The notes below the pieces were generated by a model. It was given only the letters and a program-made list of their open reading frames with translations, did no database searches and was not told where the DNA came from. Positions 4,876-8,296 of a DNA stretch of 8,296 nt are shown piece by piece; the stretch's first letter is position 1; each line of letters begins with the position of its first letter. Where the stretch lies: NCBI GenBank assembly GCA_947168785.1, contig CAMVNL010000077.1, positions 1 through 8,296 of the forward strand. Direction: 5' to 3'. The stretch comes from an uncultured Clostridia bacterium (GTDB lineage: Bacteria; Bacillota; Clostridia; Oscillospirales; Acutalibacteraceae). The position numbers and the translations under genes are program-made.

Positions 4876-6318
4876 ATGAAGCAGAAACTGATCGGTCTTC
4901 TTGCCTGCCTGCTGGCGCTGATCGTCGCCTTCGCCGCAACGGGGTGGGGAAATGACACGAAGATCGAGCGATACCATCAACACCTGTCTTCTCCCAACGC
5001 TTCCCTCGGCAGCGAGGGGAGCGGCGATTCGCTTCAAACGAATCTTCCGATCCTGACGATAGACACGGCAGGGAAGGATATTTCCCCGGTCGGTACGCTG
5101 AAGGCCGATCAGACGGTCGCCGAGATCTGCGTCTACGACAGGCAGGGCCAGCGCAACAGCCTCGGCAACGGGCCGGATCAGCGCGTCCTGGCGCACATCA
5201 GGATCCGCGGAAATTCGTCGAGATACTTCATGAAAAAGCAGTATAAGCTTTGTATGATCGATGAAAACGGCGCCGATCTCGACGTGGGCATGCTGGGGAT
5301 GGCTTCCAGCGAGGAGTGGGTGCTCGGCGCGCCGTTCCTCGACAGGACGCTGATCCGTAATTACATGGCGTACAACGTCTGCGGCCAGGTGATGCCTTTT
5401 ACGCCGGAGGTCCGTTTTTGCGAATGTTATATCAACGGCGAATACAGCGGCGTTTATCTCCTTACCGAGCAGATCCAGGTGGGCAAAAAGCACGTCAATA
5501 TTTCCGAGACCCGCCGGGGGGCGGTCAGCACCGGATATCTGCTCCGTGTCGACAGGTTTAATCCGAACGCGGACAATCTGGAAAACTTTACGTCCTACAC
5601 CTACAACCTCAGCTCCTCCGTTGAGATTCTCTATCCTCCGGCAAAAAACATCACGGAGGCCCAGATCGAATGGATCACCAACGATTTCAGCGAGTTTGAG
5701 CACTCCCTTTATTCCTTTGATTACAATACGCCGGATTGGGGCTACCGGCGCTATATCGACGTGGATTCCTTCGTGGACTATTTCCTTTTGAACGAGTTCT
5801 GCCAGAATTACGACGCCGGGTCGTATTCCACGTACATCTACCGGGACCTGCAGGGAAAAATCAGCATGGGGCCCGTCTGGGACTTCAACAACGCGTTTGA
5901 CAATTATATGGAAACGGCGTTCGACGGTACCGGTATCCGTATGACGGCCAGTACGTGGTTCACCATGCTGATCCGCGACGAAGCCTTCGTGAACAAAGTC
6001 ATCGCCCGGTACCGGCAGCTTCGCCGGACCGTGCTCAGCCAGAGATACCTGTTGGGGTATATCGACGAGGTGGTCGCCTATCTGGGCGACGCCGTCGACC
6101 GCAACTACGCGGTATGGGGCGTTGCGTTTGAACCTGAAAAGCTGGATTACAGAGACAAGCTGGAACCGGACAGCCGCAATCCGAAAAGTTATGAGGAAGC
6201 GATCGAGCAGCTGAAGGACTTCATCGTCACAAGAGGCGACTGGCTCGACGCCCACATAGCGGACCTGAAGGAGTTCTCGAGCCCGAACGCCAATAAACGA
6301 ATGAACAACGCGAAATAA
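4876..6318 (+). CDS. Secreted CotH-family protein kinase
   Basis: 480 aa. Residues 1-22 form a signal peptide or N-terminal anchor (MKQKLIGLLACLLALIVAFA), so it should act outside the membrane. The CotH fold follows: the nucleotide-loop-like IRIRGNSS (108-115) with KKQYKL (120-125), EEWVLGAPFLDRTLIRN (146-162), CYINGEYSGVYLLTEQI (184-200), ILYPP (251-255), NEFCQNYDAG (306-315) and the metal-binding region GPVWDFNNAFDNY (332-344). CotH proteins are atypical kinases; Bacillus CotH phosphorylates spore-coat proteins. Many relatives read WDFD then a Gly where this one reads WDFN and FDN, so residues after the first Asp are non-standard; the key WD and the N/D pair at 311 and 313 are kept. The start lies 4 bases after the DUF4956 stop with no good SD, so it probably depends on translational coupling. 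The nearby glycosidase and c-di-GMP control suggest a surface or biofilm target rather than spores; this is inference. Confidence 0.9.
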   Translation: MKQKLIGLLACLLALIVAFAATGWGNDTKIERYHQHLSSPNASLGSEGSGDSLQTNLPILTIDTAGKDISPVGTLKADQTVAEICVYDRQGQRNSLGNGPDQRVLAHIRIRGNSSRYFMKKQYKLCMIDENGADLDVGMLGMASSEEWVLGAPFLDRTLIRNYMAYNVCGQVMPFTPEVRFCECYINGEYSGVYLLTEQIQVGKKHVNISETRRGAVSTGYLLRVDRFNPNADNLENFTSYTYNLSSSVEILYPPAKNITEAQIEWITNDFSEFEHSLYSFDYNTPDWGYRRYIDVDSFVDYFLLNEFCQNYDAGSYSTYIYRDLQGKISMGPVWDFNNAFDNYMETAFDGTGIRMTASTWFTMLIRDEAFVNKVIARYRQLRRTVLSQRYLLGYIDEVVAYLGDAVDRNYAVWGVAFEPEKLDYRDKLEPDSRNPKSYEEAIEQLKDFIVTRGDWLDAHIADLKEFSSPNANKRMNNAK

Positions 6319-6339
6319 CCGGAAAGGAGGCGTCGGTTT

Positions 6340-8296
6340 TTGAAGAAGTATATCATTACGGTTTTTACCGCGACCGCTCTTATCATAACCGCTTATTTTT
6401 CCTATTTCGGCGGCGCATACGTTTTCAAAAACAAAAACGCTTCCTCGCCGGCGTCCTTTACGCGCGTCGAGGGCGACCGGATCTATATTACCGAAAACGG
6501 AGCCGAGCGGGAGTTTGAGGTCCGTGGCGTGAATCTCGGCGTCGGCAAGCCCGGTCACTTCGCGGTGGAATATGCCGTTACCTATGAAGAATATCTCCGG
6601 TGGTTTACCCAGATCGCCGAAATGGGCGCGAATACGGTCCGGGTCTACACGTTTCAGAACGATGACTTCTACCGGGCGTTCTATGACTATAATATGAATG
6701 CCGCCCGGCCGCTGTACCTCCTGCACGGCGTGTGGGTGGACGACTACGTTCTGAATTCCCACTTCGACGCGTACGACGACCAGTTTTTGCGGCAGTTCAT
6801 CTCCGACGTCAAAACGACGGTCGATATCGTACACGGCAGAAGGAATAAGATCATCAACTCCGAACGGGAGCTGTTCCGCTACCGTTACGACGTTTCAAAA
6901 TGGCTGCTGGGATACCTTCCCGGCGTGGAATGGGAGCAGACGCTCGTTGCCTATACCGATCACCACCGGGCGGGCGAGACCGGCTATGCGGGGAAATACC
7001 TTCAAACGACGCCGGAAGCTTCCGCCTTTGAAACCGCTCTTTGCCGGGTCGGCGACGCGCTGATCGCCTATGAAACGGAAAAATACGGGCAGCAGCACCT
7101 GCTGGCCTTCTCCAACTGGTGTACGACAGATCCGATCGATCATCCTGACGAGATCGATCTGGCGTTTTCGAAATGCGCTGAGGTGGACGTGGAGCACATC
7201 GTGCCGACCGACGCGTTTAGGGCAGGGCAGTTTGCGTCCTATCACGTCTACGCGTACTACCCGGATTATTACAGCGTGCTGGAGGATAAAAGCGCCTTTA
7301 CGGACGCAAGCGGATACGCCAACGCTTATCTCTATTATCTCAGGCTGCTGAAAGCCCACCACACCATGCCGGTGGTCGTCACCGAATTCGGCATCCCCAC
7401 CTCCAGAGGCTGCGGCGCCGTTGACCACAGCGGCGCTGGCCGCAACCAGGGCGGCGTCACGGAGCATCAGCAGGCCTTGGGGCTTGTCTCCTGCTATGAG
7501 GATATCATGGCGTCCGGCTGCGCCGGGGGAATCGTGTTTTCATGGCATGACGAGTGGTTCAAGCGCACGTGGAACACGATGGAAAACGTAGATCTGGAAA
7601 GAACGCCCTACTGGAGCGACTATCAGACGAACGAGCAGTACTTCGGCATTCTGGCGTTTGATCCCGGGCAGGACGAACTCTTGTGCAAAACCGACGGCGA
7701 CGTTTCCGAATGGGCCGGCCAAAGCCTTGTGTGCGGCGACGATTCCCTCGGCGTTCGCATGATGTACGACGAAAGATATCTCTATTTTTATATCCACTGC
7801 AGCGGGTATGACCCCGCGACGGACGCGATCTTCCTGCCGATCGACACCACGCAGAAGTCGGGCAGCATGTACTGCTCCGCGCACGATCTGACGTTCGACA
7901 GGTATGCGGATTTCCTTGTCGTCCTTTCGCCGGATGAAAACCGGGTGACGGTACAGGAGCGCTACGACGTCTTCCGCGCCACGAAGGATCTTGACTCGCT
8001 GGAGGAGAGCGCCTATCTCCATATCCCGGACGTCAACGAGGATGCGTTCAACCCGATCCGTCTCGTTCTGCAGTCGGACCATGAAAACGCGGGGCACGAG
8101 TCGAATGTGCCGTATAAAATGGTCTCTTATGAAACCGGCCTGCTGCGGCAGGGGAACGGCGACCCGGAGGCGGCGGATTTCGATTCCATGTCCGATTACT
8201 GCGTCAGGGGCGACGATATCGAGCTGCGGATCCCGTGGGAGCTGCTCAATTTTGCGGATCCCTCCGAAATGAAGATCCACGACGACTATTACGAGC
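6340..8296 (+). CDS. Membrane-anchored TIM-barrel glycosidase-like protein with C-terminal beta-domain, 3' end cut by window edge
   Basis: 652 codons are visible and the frame stays open to the right edge. TTG at 6340 is chosen because AAAGGAGG (6323-6330) lies 9 bases upstream and no in-frame ATG occurs before residue 95. Residues 1-23 form an uncleaved-looking anchor (KKYIITVFTATALIITAYF), placing the rest outside. Residues 40-420 are a GH2/GH5-like (clan GH-A) barrel: EVRGVNLGVGKPGHF (60-74), GANTVRVYT (96-104), a candidate acid/base Glu in LPGVEWE (E197, alternatively E199), the candidate nucleophile E349 in VVVTEFGIPTSRG, and GGIVFSWHDEW (396-406) closing the barrel. Residues 437-652 look like a beta-sandwich of the CBM9 or DOMON type (TDGDVSEW, RYLYFYIH, IELRIPWELLNF). 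Both acids are present, so hydrolase or transglycosylase activity is plausible. In a c-di-GMP-controlled operon it may trim or remodel an exopolysaccharide; the substrate is unknown. Confidence 0.85.
   Translation, partial: MKKYIITVFTATALIITAYFSYFGGAYVFKNKNASSPASFTRVEGDRIYITENGAEREFEVRGVNLGVGKPGHFAVEYAVTYEEYLRWFTQIAEMGANTVRVYTFQNDDFYRAFYDYNMNAARPLYLLHGVWVDDYVLNSHFDAYDDQFLRQFISDVKTTVDIVHGRRNKIINSERELFRYRYDVSKWLLGYLPGVEWEQTLVAYTDHHRAGETGYAGKYLQTTPEASAFETALCRVGDALIAYETEKYGQQHLLAFSNWCTTDPIDHPDEIDLAFSKCAEVDVEHIVPTDAFRAGQFASYHVYAYYPDYYSVLEDKSAFTDASGYANAYLYYLRLLKAHHTMPVVVTEFGIPTSRGCGAVDHSGAGRNQGGVTEHQQALGLVSCYEDIMASGCAGGIVFSWHDEWFKRTWNTMENVDLERTPYWSDYQTNEQYFGILAFDPGQDELLCKTDGDVSEWAGQSLVCGDDSLGVRMMYDERYLYFYIHCSGYDPATDAIFLPIDTTQKSGSMYCSAHDLTFDRYADFLVVLSPDENRVTVQERYDVFRATKDLDSLEESAYLHIPDVNEDAFNPIRLVLQSDHENAGHESNVPYKMVSYETGLLRQGNGDPEAADFDSMSDYCVRGDDIELRIPWELLNFADPSEMKIHDDYYE

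Noticed and set aside
4876..4911. Lipobox-like LLAC at residues 8-11 of the CotH protein
   Set aside because: The Cys is too close to the N-terminus, inside the hydrophobic core of the signal segment, for normal lipoprotein processing.
4861..6834. 657-codon open frame on the minus strand, antisense to the CotH and glycosidase genes
   Set aside because: It mirrors the codon bias of the real plus-strand genes, has no recognisable domain, and its composition is typical of an antisense shadow in GC-rich coding DNA.

Overview
The window looks like a chromosomal piece from a Gram-positive, moderately high-GC clostridial bacterium (Firmicutes, perhaps Oscillospirales or a relative). The signs are strong AGGAGG-type ribosome binding sites, TTG starts, textbook sigma-A promoters, riboswitches that act through U-tailed terminators, and the families present. 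The placement is inference. No rRNA, tRNA, mobile element or CRISPR was seen.

Layout. Minus strand, right to left: a stand-alone VTC-domain (polyphosphate-polymerase-like) gene (3928-3233); a promoter, a cyclic-di-GMP-I (GEMM-I) riboswitch and a strong intrinsic terminator (3182-2969); a Pro/Ala-rich protein of unknown function (2934-2197); and a large 7TM receptor-like protein (2095 to the left edge, cut off). Its last visible residues resemble the lead-in to an HD-GYP domain. Plus strand, left to right: a perfect-consensus promoter (4023-4051), a second c-di-GMP-I riboswitch overlapping a long intrinsic terminator (4058-4179), a DUF4956 membrane protein (4194-4871), a secreted CotH-family kinase (4876-6318), and a membrane-anchored TIM-barrel glycosidase-like protein that runs off the right edge (6340-8296).

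How it may work together. The same second messenger appears to gate both outward-facing transcription units. One carries a probable signalling receptor, possibly a c-di-GMP phosphodiesterase. The other carries envelope and surface proteins: DUF4956, a CotH kinase and a glycosidase. VTC, DUF4956 and CotH are recurring neighbours in bacteria, but what they do together is not established to my knowledge. My working hypothesis is a c-di-GMP-switched system that makes, modifies or trims a cell-surface polymer, or phosphorylates surface proteins, with a built-in feedback arm. Families and riboswitches are read directly from motifs. The switching direction, the feedback loop and the polymer are inference.

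Almost all remaining sequence is coding. The two gaps near 300 bases (2953-3232 and 3929-4193) are filled by the promoters, riboswitches and terminators listed.
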